Origin: Rhizobium sp. GN54
Lineage (GTDB): Bacteria; Pseudomonadota; Alphaproteobacteria; Rhizobiales; Rhizobiaceae
Reading direction: 5' to 3'
Assembly (NCBI RefSeq): GCF_021026345.1
Contig: NZ_JAJNCZ010000003.1
Coordinates: forward strand, 434,001-498,000
Length of the DNA stretch: 64,000 nt
The notes under the pieces are model-generated. The model had not been told where the DNA came from. It made no database searches and saw only the letters and a list, made by a program, of their open reading frames with translations. A program made the position numbers and the translations under genes. Shown one piece after another: positions 56,686 through 64,000 of the stretch. Position 1 is the stretch's first letter. Every line of letters begins with the position of its first letter.

Positions 56686-57999
56686 TCACCAGCCCGCAAA
56701 GTCCGCGAGCAGGCTCTCGTCGACCCGTCCCCCGGCGACATCGGCGAGGGCCTCGTCGAGGATGGCGGCTCCCTCGAGGGCCTGGCTTTCCGTCAATGTC
56801 AGCGGCGGCGTGAATTCCAGCACGTTGGAATTGATGCCGACGTAGTAGAGCACAAGGCCGAGCTGGAAGGCGCGGTAGACGGTGAGGGCCGCCTGGCGGG
56901 CGGCCGGCTTGCGGCTGGAATGATCCGCCACAAGCTCAACACCGACGGCGAGGCCGCGGCCCCGCACGTTTCCGATCAGGGGATGGCGCAGCGAAAGCCG
57001 GTCGAGCGCCGTGCGCAGCACGTGTCCGGTCCTCTCTGCATTAGCGACGAGGTGGTCGCGCTCGATGGTCTGCAGGACAGCGAGGGCTGCAGCCGCGCAG
57101 ACGGGGTTGCCGTGCACGGTTTGCAGCGAGAAGGCGACGGCGTGGTTCATGACCGCCTCCGGCCCGACCACCGCGGAGATCGGCAGGCCGCCGCCGAGGC
57201 CCTTGCCGAAGACGACGATGTCAGGCTCGATGCCGCAATGCTCGAAGGCGTTGAAGCGCCCGCTGCGGCCGAGGCCGACCTTCACCTCGTCCGAGACGAT
57301 GAGGATGCCGTGCTGGCGGCAGAGGGCTTCCACTGCCTCGAAAAACCCATCCGGCGGCACCAGCATGCCGCCGTCCGACTGGATCGGCTCGATGAAGAAG
57401 GCGGCGACCTCCCGCGGCGGAACCTCCGTCTCGAAGAGGTTCTCCAGATCGGCGAGGGCCGCATCCTTCGCCGCCTCGGGGCTGCCGGCGGCGTAGCTGT
57501 TCGGATAGGGCACGAGCGTCAGGCCGGCGGCCCGCGTACCCTGTTGCGCCGGATGGCCGGAGACGGCCATGGAGCCGACGGTGCCGCCGTGATAGGCGCC
57601 ATGGAAGGCGAGGATGCGTGGCCGGCCGGTGGCGGCGACAACCATGCGGGCAACGGTCTCGTTGGCGTCCGAGCCGGAATGGCCGAACCAGACGCGGCCG
57701 CGGGCGCGCTCCGGCACGAGGGACAGCAGCTTTTCGGCAAGCAGTACGCAGGGCTCATTCGCGGAGGAGAGATAGCTGGCGCCCGCCTGGTCGGAGAGCG
57801 CGCGGTTCACCGCCTCGCGGATGGCGGCATGCGAATGGCCGAGGCTCGCCGCCCCCCAGGAGGCGGCGAAATCGAGGAGCCTTCGCCCGTCGTCGCCGGT
57901 CAGATACGCGCCGCTGCCGCCGACGGCCGCCTGCGGAAAGAACCGCAGATGCGCCATTTTCGAGACCGATAGGCTTTCGCGGGCGTAAAGGCCGGACAT
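56686..57999 (-). CDS. Class III PLP-dependent aminotransferase (aspartate aminotransferase family)
   Basis: A 437-residue enzyme with the omega-aminotransferase layout: LDFAASWGAASLGHSHAAIR, RVWFGHSGSDANETVARMVV, AFHGAYHGGTVGSMAVSGHP, IVSDEVKVGLGRSGRF (Asp237) and the PLP lysine Lys266 in FGKGLGGGLPISAVVG. Members act on omega-amino acids, diamines or beta-alanine. It is the last gene of the minus-strand operon, 12 bases after the isochorismatase-type hydrolase, so it may handle the amine left after amide hydrolysis. Confidence 0.92.
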   Translation of the reverse strand: MSGLYARESLSVSKMAHLRFFPQAAVGGSGAYLTGDDGRRLLDFAASWGAASLGHSHAAIREAVNRALSDQAGASYLSSANEPCVLLAEKLLSLVPERARGRVWFGHSGSDANETVARMVVAATGRPRILAFHGAYHGGTVGSMAVSGHPAQQGTRAAGLTLVPYPNSYAAGSPEAAKDAALADLENLFETEVPPREVAAFFIEPIQSDGGMLVPPDGFFEAVEALCRQHGILIVSDEVKVGLGRSGRFNAFEHCGIEPDIVVFGKGLGGGLPISAVVGPEAVMNHAVAFSLQTVHGNPVCAAAALAVLQTIERDHLVANAERTGHVLRTALDRLSLRHPLIGNVRGRGLAVGVELVADHSSRKPAARQAALTVYRAFQLGLVLYYVGINSNVLEFTPPLTLTESQALEGAAILDEALADVAGGRVDESLLADFAGW

Positions 58000-58011
58000 G
58001 GGCGATCCTCG

Positions 58012-58680
58012 CTACTTGAAGAAGGTCAGAACCTCGTCGAGCTGGACGACATGGCAATAGATCATGTTGATGATCTCCAGTTCCCGCCTGTGCAGCTCGT
58101 CCGTTGCCGCCGCACCGCAATCGTCCACCACCACCACCCCGAAACTCTCGTCAGCGAGGCTGCGCACGGTGGAAGAGACGCACTGGTCGGTGAAGATGCC
58201 GCAGCAGATGACGTCCTTGATGCCCATGTTGTGAAGGATGAGGCGGAGGTTCGTCCCGGTCAGGGCGCTGTCGGTCGTCTTGGTGATGACGATCTCGTCG
58301 GCGCGCGGCTCGAGCTCGGGCACCACCTGGCCCTCCGGCAGTTCCTTCGGCAAAAGCAGGTAGTTGAAGCCCGGCTTCTTCTGGCTCAGCGACCGGTCGC
58401 GCCCGTCCGGCTTCAGGCAGGCGATGCGGGCGAAGATGACCTCCACCTTGCGCTTGCGGCATTCCTCGATCAGACGCGCCGTGTTCGGGATCACCGTTTT
58501 GCGCATGCGCTCGTAGAAGGGCTGCCAGCGGGCGGTTTCCTCTGCTGTGTCCTTCGGGTCGAGATAGGTGTTCTGGATATCGATGACGAGCAGCGCCGTG
58601 GTTTCCGGATCGAGGACGATGTCGTCCGGCGCCTCTGCATTGGCGTAGTAGAAGGAACGGTAGGCGGTCTTCCAGCTCAC
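58012..58680 (-). CDS. Isochorismatase-fold cysteine hydrolase A
   Basis: A 222-residue amidase-like enzyme with the triad Asp34 (LLVIDIQNTYL), Lys134 (ITKTTDSAL) and Cys167 (CGIFTDQCVSSTVRSLAD). This fold includes nicotinamidases, N-carbamoylsarcosine amidase, maleamate, biuret and ureidoacrylate hydrolases; catalytic cysteine plus lysine argues for amide hydrolysis rather than isochorismate. It is clearly related to, but not a recent copy of, the second hydrolase at 63482. The ATG overlaps the livM stop (4 bases), so it is coupled to the transporter. Confidence 0.9.
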   Translation of the reverse strand: MSWKTAYRSFYYANAEAPDDIVLDPETTALLVIDIQNTYLDPKDTAEETARWQPFYERMRKTVIPNTARLIEECRKRKVEVIFARIACLKPDGRDRSLSQKKPGFNYLLLPKELPEGQVVPELEPRADEIVITKTTDSALTGTNLRLILHNMGIKDVICCGIFTDQCVSSTVRSLADESFGVVVVDDCGAAATDELHRRELEIINMIYCHVVQLDEVLTFFK

Positions 58681-59705
58681 GAAACTATCTCCTTCTTGCG
58701 GCGGGTGCGGGTGAGGATGTGGCCGATCTCGCGGTTGGGGAACAGACCGCCGGGCTTGACGATCATCACGGCGATCATGGCGAGCGCCAGCACGATCTCG
58801 GTGAGGCCGACGACCTGGCCGGCGCCGATGGCGGTGGCGTTCAGCGCGCCTTCGGTGCCGCGCAGGCCCTCATAGGCGAAGGTGACGAGGATGGTGCCTG
58901 CGACGGCGCCGGTCACCGTATTCGCCCCGCCGATCACCAGCATGGTGATGATGAGGAAGGTCTCCTTCAGATAGAAGGCCTTCGGCGCAAACGAGGTGAT
59001 GAAATGCCCCCACAGCGCCCCGCCGACGCCGGCGATGAAGGCGGCGAGGATGAAGGCGCGCCAGCGCAGATGCGGGATGTTCGCGCCGAGCGCCGCGGCC
59101 GCCACTTCGTCCTCGCGGGAGGCGCGCAGGAGCTTGCCGGTACGCGATTCCTTGAAGAGGAGCGCAATGACGATCACGATGGCCGCAACGACAGCTGCGA
59201 TAGGCATGTCCGTCGTCTTCGGCAGGCCGAAGAGCGTGCGCGGGCCGTTGGTGAGGGCGCTCCAGTTGTTCATCACGGTATAGAGGACGACCAGCAGCGC
59301 GAAGGAAGTGATGACGGCTGCGGCATCCGACAGCCGCATCAGCGGATAGGCGACGACGGCCGCCACGAGCGCGGCCACGACGCCCGCCGCCAGCATGGCC
59401 AGAAGCGGCGAGACCTCCAGGACCGTCATGAACTCATAGAGGTCCGGCAGCGCCATGCCCTTCATCTGCGCCGGAATGGTCAATACGGCGGATGTATAGG
59501 CCCCGAGCCCCATGAAGCCGATATGGGCGAAGGACAGCAGCCCCGAATTGCCCATGAAGGTCTGCAGGCCGACGACGAGCACCAGCGAGATCAGCAGATT
59601 GGTGGCAATACGGTCGTAGAGGCGGATGCCGAGCAACTGGCTTCCGACGGCGAGCGCGGCGACGACGGCGATGAGGATGAGGGCGGTGAGATAGGCGTGT
59701 TTCAT
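58677..59705 (-). CDS. Branched-chain-type ABC transporter permease, LivM family
   Basis: A 342-residue inner-membrane protein with about eight to ten hydrophobic segments. LivM blocks include GNSGLLSFAHIGFMGLGAYT and SALGANIPHLRWRAFILAAF-like sequence (AAALGANIPHLRWRAFILAA), with PGGLFPNREIGHI near the C-terminus. The start at 59705 is chosen as the beginning of the first membrane segment. Together with livH it forms the membrane channel of the importer. Confidence 0.93.
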   Translation of the reverse strand: MKHAYLTALILIAVVAALAVGSQLLGIRLYDRIATNLLISLVLVVGLQTFMGNSGLLSFAHIGFMGLGAYTSAVLTIPAQMKGMALPDLYEFMTVLEVSPLLAMLAAGVVAALVAAVVAYPLMRLSDAAAVITSFALLVVLYTVMNNWSALTNGPRTLFGLPKTTDMPIAAVVAAIVIVIALLFKESRTGKLLRASREDEVAAAALGANIPHLRWRAFILAAFIAGVGGALWGHFITSFAPKAFYLKETFLIITMLVIGGANTVTGAVAGTILVTFAYEGLRGTEGALNATAIGAGQVVGLTEIVLALAMIAVMIVKPGGLFPNREIGHILTRTRRKKEIVS

Positions 59706-59716
59706 GGGCGCGCTCC

Positions 59717-60607
59717 TCAGGTCCGTTGTCCGCTCGCCGGACCCTTGATGAGGCCCTCCGGGCGCCAGAGCAGGATCAGGATGACGAGGCTGAAGGTGAA
59801 GGCATCGCGAAACTTCAGGAGGTCCTGCGACAGGGTGTAGTTGAGCGTCGTATCGATGAGCGCCAGCAGGAAACCGCCGACGACGGCGCCGGGCAGGCTC
59901 CGCATGCCGCCGATCACGGTGGCGATGAAGGCGACGAGCAGCGGCTCCAGGCCGATGCCCGGCACGACGGTGCCGATGCGCCCGATCCACAGGATGCCGA
60001 CGACGCCGGCGAGGAAACCCGACAGCGCGAAGGCGGACGAGATGATGAGGTTCGCCGGCACGCCGAGCATGCGGGCCATGGTGAAGTTGGTCGCAGCCGC
60101 ACGCATGGCGATGCCGAGCGTCGTCTTGCGCATCAGAAAGGCGACGGCGGCAAGGAGCACGATGGAGGCGGCGATGGTGATGAGGTTGCGCACCGGCGTG
60201 ATCGCGCCGCCGATCGAGACGGTCTGCGAGAAGATCTCCGGCAGCGGCACGTTGCGCGGGCGCGGCGAGATGAAGAGCAGAGCTGCGTTCTGCAGGAGAT
60301 TGGAGAAGGCGAAGGAGGTGATCAGCACCGCCGTCACCGATTTTGCGCGCACCGGGCGGAAGGCGGCGTAGTCGGTGAGGATGCCGAAGAGCACTGCCAT
60401 GCCGACGGCGAGAACGGCCATGACGAGCCAGGGCAGGCTTGAGCCGCTGGAAAGGTACATGGTGTAGCCGGCGACCATGATGAGTTCGCCATAGGCGAAG
60501 TTCACGAGGCGCAGGATGCCGTAGATGATGACGAGGCCGAGCGCCATCAGCGCATAGGCGCCGCCGAGGCTGAGGACGTCGATGACGAACTGGATCGCGA
60601 AAGCCAT
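59717..60607 (-). CDS. Branched-chain-type ABC transporter permease, LivH family
   Basis: A 296-residue membrane protein. It begins AIQFVIDVLSLGGAYALMAL with the LivH hallmark YGILRLVNFAYGELIMVAGY, and has MARMLGVPANLIISSAFALS and GIGLEPLLVAFIATVIGGMR near the C-terminal half. The ATG at 60607 sits 4 bases after the livF stop, so the two are coupled. Confidence 0.93.
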   Translation of the reverse strand: MAFAIQFVIDVLSLGGAYALMALGLVIIYGILRLVNFAYGELIMVAGYTMYLSSGSSLPWLVMAVLAVGMAVLFGILTDYAAFRPVRAKSVTAVLITSFAFSNLLQNAALLFISPRPRNVPLPEIFSQTVSIGGAITPVRNLITIAASIVLLAAVAFLMRKTTLGIAMRAAATNFTMARMLGVPANLIISSAFALSGFLAGVVGILWIGRIGTVVPGIGLEPLLVAFIATVIGGMRSLPGAVVGGFLLALIDTTLNYTLSQDLLKFRDAFTFSLVILILLWRPEGLIKGPASGQRT

Positions 60608-60611
60608 GGGG

Positions 60612-61319
60612 TCAGCCTCCCAGATAATGCGCGCTGAGATCGCTGGTCGAGCGGATCTCTTCGGCCGTGCCGGAGGCGACGATCGTGCCGAGCCGCATGA
60701 CATAGGCACGGTCGGCGACGGAGAGCGCCTGGTTGACGTTCTGCTCGACGAGCAGGATGGTGAGGCCGGATTTCTTCAGCGTCTCGATCATCTCGAAGAT
60801 GCGCTCGACGATGGCGGGCGCAAGACCGAGCGAGGGCTCGTCGAGGAGAAGGACGCTCGGCCTTGCCATCAGCGCGCGGGCGATGACGAGCATCTGCTGT
60901 TCGCCGCCCGACAGCGTGCCGGCCGGCTGGCTCGAACGTTCGGCAAGCCGCGGAAAGAGCGTGTGCAGCTTTTCGAGGTTCTGCCGGTTTCCGACCTGGT
61001 CGCGGCGATGGATATAGGCGCCGAGCATGAGGTTTTCGGCGACCGTCAGGTCCGGGAAGACGTCGCGGGTTTCCGGCACGGTGGCAAGGCCGGCGCGGAT
61101 GACCTGTTCGGGATTGGCCGCAGTGATGTCCCGGCCTTCGAGCAAGATCGAGCCTTCGGCCGCCTTCAGTGCGCCGGCGATGCACTTGATGGTCGAGGAC
61201 TTGCCCGCGCCGTTCGCGCCGAGCAGGCTCACCAGTTCGCCCTTGCCGACGGAGAAGCTGACGCCGCGCACGGCGCGGATCGCACCGTAATTGATGGAGA
61301 GGCCGGTGATCTCAAGCAT
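60612..61319 (-). CDS. Branched-chain-type ABC transporter ATPase, LivF family
   Basis: A 235-residue ATPase: Walker A GANGAGKSS, Q-loop region LATVPETRDVFPDLTVAENL, signature LSGGEQQMLVIARAL, Walker B VLLLDEPSLGLAP and H-loop LLVEQNVNQAL. The start at 61319 (MLEITGLSINYGAIRAV) overlaps livG by 8 bases. The short single-domain form is typical of LivF. Confidence 0.94.
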   Translation of the reverse strand: MLEITGLSINYGAIRAVRGVSFSVGKGELVSLLGANGAGKSSTIKCIAGALKAAEGSILLEGRDITAANPEQVIRAGLATVPETRDVFPDLTVAENLMLGAYIHRRDQVGNRQNLEKLHTLFPRLAERSSQPAGTLSGGEQQMLVIARALMARPSVLLLDEPSLGLAPAIVERIFEMIETLKKSGLTILLVEQNVNQALSVADRAYVMRLGTIVASGTAEEIRSTSDLSAHYLGG

Positions 61320-62049
61320 GGGCCGCCGCCCCCTTGCCGAGATAGGCCTCGATGACGGCCGGATGGCCGCGCACATGGGCGGCGTCGCCTTCCGCGATGG
61401 TGCGGCCGGAGGCGAGCACGTGCAGCCGGTGGCAGAGGCGCATGATGAGGCCCATGTCGTGGTCGATGATGAGAAGGCCGAGACCACGCGTCTTCGGCAG
61501 CTCGGACAGCGTGTGCAGCAAGGTTTCCGTTTCCGCGTCGTTCATGCCGGCGGCCGGCTCGTCGAGCAGCAGGAAGCGCGGTTCGGCGGCGAGCGCCCGG
61601 GCGATTTCGACACGGCGTTTATCGCCGTAGCTGAGGCTTTCGCCCAGTTCGTCCGCCTTGGCCGAAAGACCGAGTTCGACCAGAAGGTTCTTCGCACGCC
61701 CGGTGGCCACGGCACGCGACGCCCCTTTCGCCAGCGCGGCGGCCTCGACGTTCTCCAGCACCGTCATCGCGTTGAAGAGGCGCACGATCTGGAAGGAGCG
61801 GCTGACGCCGGCCAGCGCGATCTGGCGCGGCGAGAGGCCGGACAGCATCGTATCGCCGGCAGTGATCGTGCCGGTCGAGAGCTTCACCTGGCCGGTGATG
61901 GCGTTGATGAGCGTCGTCTTGCCGGAGCCGTTCGGTCCGATGAGGCCGACGACTTCCCCGGTCGAGAGGGAGAGCGACACATGGTCGAGGGCGCGGATGC
62001 CGGTGAATTCCACCGATACGTCGTTTACCGCGAGACGCGTTTCAGGCAT
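61312..62049 (-). CDS. Branched-chain-type ABC transporter ATPase, LivG family
   Basis: A 245-residue ATPase: Walker A GPNGSGKTT, the LivG-type VSRSFQIVRLFNAMTVLENV, signature LSYGDKRRVEIARAL, Walker B FLLLDEPAAGMND and H-loop LIIDHDMGLIM. The ATG at 62049 begins the family sequence; an ATG at 62082 is a possible longer start. An intercistronic hairpin lies upstream at 62076-62108. Confidence 0.94.
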   Translation of the reverse strand: MPETRLAVNDVSVEFTGIRALDHVSLSLSTGEVVGLIGPNGSGKTTLINAITGQVKLSTGTITAGDTMLSGLSPRQIALAGVSRSFQIVRLFNAMTVLENVEAAALAKGASRAVATGRAKNLLVELGLSAKADELGESLSYGDKRRVEIARALAAEPRFLLLDEPAAGMNDAETETLLHTLSELPKTRGLGLLIIDHDMGLIMRLCHRLHVLASGRTIAEGDAAHVRGHPAVIEAYLGKGAAAHA

Positions 62050-62075
62050 GGCTGTTCCGAAGGTGATAGGTCGGC

Positions 62076-62108
62076 GCTCCATCGCCACCAACGACGTGGC
62101 GATGGAGC
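62076..62108. repeat. Intercistronic hairpin between binding protein gene and livG-type gene
   Basis: 13-base perfect arms (62076-62088 and 62096-62108) with a 7-base loop. No U-tract follows on the minus strand. It sits 79 bases after the binding-protein stop and probably stabilises that message or partly attenuates read-through into the ATPase and permease genes; with the longer livG start it would overlap the coding sequence. Confidence 0.6.
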
Positions 62109-62187
62109 ATTTGCTTCGCGCGTCATCCTGTCTTCAAATCGGTCCCGATTCAAAGGGTCATGAGCGCCGTCAGCCCGAGATGCCCGA

Positions 62188-63357
62188 TCAGGGCTTCGGA
62201 AGGGATTCCGGCTTGCGCCATCCGACGAAGCTCGGCTTGCCGCCCTTGAGTTCGATCACGGCCGCCGCCTTGTTCGGCACATGGCCCTCTTCCGCGGTGC
62301 CGTAGTCGAGCTCACCGGTCAGAAGCTTGAACTGGCCGTCTTCCAGCGCCTTCGCCACGGCCGCGCCGTCGGTCGAGCCGGCTGCCTTGATCGCCTCGGC
62401 AATCAGCATGATCGTGTCCCAGCCGGTCGAGACGAACGACGTGTCAGGCGCCTTGCCGTGCATGGCGGTGTAGAGTTCGATGAATTTGGGCATGTCCGGG
62501 TGGGCCTCCGGACCCATCCAGGTATGCGTGACGAAATAGACGTCGTTGCCAAATTTCTCGCCGAGCGTCTCATGCATGGCCGGGTCGTCGTAGGCATCGC
62601 CGCCGAGAACGGGCGCATCGTAGCCGACCTCGCGCAGGGCGCGGATGATCATGCCGATATCCTGGCCATAGGACGAGACGAAGATCACGTCCGGCTTCTT
62701 GCCGAGCGCCTGGAGACGCGCGAGCTGGGCGGAGAAGTTGTTGTCGCCGTTCGTGTAGGTGTCTTCCAGCAGGATCTCGCCGCCATCCGCCTTGAACTGC
62801 TCGACGAAATATTTCGACAGCGACTTGGTGTAGGCGATGAACTGGTCGGTGACGACATAGGCCGTCTTCCAGCCCTTTTCCTTCACCGCGAAGTCGGCCG
62901 CCGTCGCACCCATCGTGGTGTTCCACATGGAGAGCGTGAACTGCTTGTCGCCGAGCGACCAGGAGGAATAGAGCGGGTCCGAAGCGCAGGTCGAGATGCC
63001 GACGATATCGGCCGACTGTGCCTCGCGGCTTGCCGGAGAGCCGAAGTCGAAGTCGCAGGGCGCCACGATGACCTGTGCGCCCTTGTCGATCAGTTCGACG
63101 GCGACGTTGCCGACCGTCACCGGATCGGACTTGCCGTCGATATTGATGAACTCGACCTGCTTGCCGAGCACCCCGCCATTGTCGTTGAGAAATTTCACGG
63201 CAACCTGGGCGCCGTTGTAGCCGGGCGTGTCGAGCGGGGCCTGGATGCCCGTCATCGAGAGCGCGCCGCCGATCACGATCTTCTCGTCATCGGCAAAGGC
63301 CGTGGAGGAGGCGAGCGCGAGGCCCGCAGCCAGAAGCAGTTTGGAAGTCTTTCTCAT
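62188..63357 (-). CDS. Branched-chain-type ABC transporter substrate-binding protein (LivK-like)
   Basis: A 389-residue periplasmic protein with a signal peptide ending after Ala22 (STAFA). The type 1 periplasmic-binding fold is readable in KIVIGGALSMTGIQAPLDTP, VKFLNDNGGVLGKQVEFIN, NTTMGATAADFAVKEKGWKT and KPDVIFVSSYGQDIGMIIRA. These proteins bind amino acids, urea, amides and aromatic acids, so ligand cannot be read off; the two flanking amidase-type hydrolases point to an amide or ureide. Confidence 0.92.
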   Translation of the reverse strand: MRKTSKLLLAAGLALASSTAFADDEKIVIGGALSMTGIQAPLDTPGYNGAQVAVKFLNDNGGVLGKQVEFINIDGKSDPVTVGNVAVELIDKGAQVIVAPCDFDFGSPASREAQSADIVGISTCASDPLYSSWSLGDKQFTLSMWNTTMGATAADFAVKEKGWKTAYVVTDQFIAYTKSLSKYFVEQFKADGGEILLEDTYTNGDNNFSAQLARLQALGKKPDVIFVSSYGQDIGMIIRALREVGYDAPVLGGDAYDDPAMHETLGEKFGNDVYFVTHTWMGPEAHPDMPKFIELYTAMHGKAPDTSFVSTGWDTIMLIAEAIKAAGSTDGAAVAKALEDGQFKLLTGELDYGTAEEGHVPNKAAAVIELKGGKPSFVGWRKPESLPKP

Positions 63358-63481
63358 GGTCGTTCCCCTTAGTGATGCCGTTCGGCGTTAGATGGATGAG
63401 CGGTCCGGCCTTTTTGTCTTGTTCTGCGGCCCGCCTTGAAATGCTCCTTGTTTCCGTCCCGTTGGTTCGTGCCGGGCAGCC

Positions 63482-64000
63482 CTACTGCCCGATTTCCTTC
63501 AGGAGATCGTCGGTCGAGACCTGCCGGCAATAGCCCTTGATCGCGCTGAGCGAGGTGTTGTGCCGCTCCTCGGAATAGGTGCCGCAAGCATCCGGCACGA
63601 GCGTCACGAGATAGTTGAGGTCGCAGGCATCCCGCACCGCCGATTCCACGCACTGGTCGGTCAGAAGTCCACACAGCACGAGTTGTTTTACCCCGAGATT
63701 GCGCAGGATATAGTCGATATGGGTGGAGACGAAGACGCTGGACGAACTCTTCGGGAAGACGATCTCGTCTTCCAGCGGCTCCAGTTCGTCGATCACCTTG
63801 CCGTCCCAGGAGCCCTTCGGCACGTTGAAGCCGGTGATCTTGTAGTCGAGGCTGCGGTCGCGGCCGTCCCTGGTCAGGCTCTCGATCGTCGTGTGCAGCA
63901 CCTCGATGCCGGCCTTGCGGAAGCCGTCGAGCAGGCGCTGCATGTTCGGGATCGCCACCTCGTGGATGCGCTTGAAGTAGTATCCGTACTTACCCGCGAT
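63482..64000 (-). CDS. Isochorismatase-fold cysteine hydrolase B (N-terminus outside window)
   Basis: The C-terminal 172 residues of a second amidase-like enzyme. The frame stays open to base 64000, entering with YGYYFKRIHEVAIPNMQRLL, so a start within the window is not supported. The lysine is in DEIVFPKSSSSVFVSTHIDY and the nucleophile in LCGLLTDQCVESAVRDACDL. The first catalytic aspartate should lie upstream. It shares GRDRSL and TDQCV motifs with hydrolase A at 58012 but differs elsewhere, so the two probably act on successive or related amides. It is 124 bases upstream of the binding-protein gene. Confidence 0.88.
   Translation of the reverse strand: MAGKYGYYFKRIHEVAIPNMQRLLDGFRKAGIEVLHTTIESLTRDGRDRSLDYKITGFNVPKGSWDGKVIDELEPLEDEIVFPKSSSSVFVSTHIDYILRNLGVKQLVLCGLLTDQCVESAVRDACDLNYLVTLVPDACGTYSEERHNTSLSAIKGYCRQVSTDDLLKEIGQ

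Overview
The window is GC-rich bacterial chromosome that reads as an alphaproteobacterium of the Rhizobiaceae (Rhizobium, Shinella or Ensifer-like). The evidence is the gene order obgE-proB-proA-nadD-rsfS-rlmH-envC-ctpA-deacetylase-rppH, a PutA without an obvious DNA-binding start paired with an Lrp-type regulator, an imuA-imuB-dnaE2 mutagenesis cassette behind a GAAC-N7-GAAC LexA box, a DUF6074-like small protein and hydroxyproline-type genes. The genus is inferred; no 16S gene is present.

Layout. 1-1.6 kb: start of putA (cut by the window edge) divergent from its Lrp/AsnC regulator. 1.7-4.9 kb: DUF6074-like protein, an Rrf2 regulator with Fe-S type cysteines, a small orphan protein and an FAD/NAD(P)-binding protein, with CTATAG-containing inverted repeats in the control regions. 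5.1-11 kb: the SOS mutasome. 11.2-12 kb: bacterioferritin-associated ferredoxin and bacterioferritin, overlapping, for iron storage. 12.8-15.8 kb: a 1008-residue RTX calcium-binding exoprotein. 15.9-25.8 kb: a compact minus-strand housekeeping block of ten genes (ribosome and GTPase factors, proline and NAD synthesis, cell-wall turnover, RNA decapping). 25.9-29.2 kb: an endonuclease/exonuclease/phosphatase protein, two coupled GNAT acetyltransferases, rpmA-rplU with a clear promoter, and tRNA-Ser(CGA).

From about 29.5 kb the content becomes accessory: a diguanylate cyclase, a disulfide oxidoreductase, a HypD-like hydroxyproline deaminase convergent with an Ldh2-type dehydrogenase (both with GTCGAC-type upstream motifs), an NmrA-like SDR and an MBL-fold hydrolase. 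A four-gene signalling operon follows (37-42 kb): a soluble histidine kinase with seven PAS-like repeats, two FixJ-type regulators and a lone receiver. Next come an SDR, an exported cupin, a Tat-exported alpha/beta hydrolase and a run of three Rnk-like (GreA/GreB C-terminal domain) proteins.

The last 16 kb holds two convergent transport-plus-catabolism operons. The plus-strand one (48.2-56.6 kb) has an IclR regulator, a three-gene importer with a fused permease, a class III CoA-transferase, a CitE-like lyase, a D-2-hydroxyacid dehydrogenase and a RraA-type aldolase. It looks like a complete route for importing, CoA-activating and cleaving a hydroxy(di)carboxylate whose identity is not known. 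The minus-strand one (56.7-64 kb) has a branched-chain-type five-part ABC importer bracketed by two different isochorismatase-fold cysteine hydrolases, followed by a class III aminotransferase; this suggests import and hydrolysis of an amide or ureide compound. These two operons and the Rnk trio are the best candidates for undescribed biology. No insertion sequences, prophage, CRISPR arrays or rRNA genes were seen.
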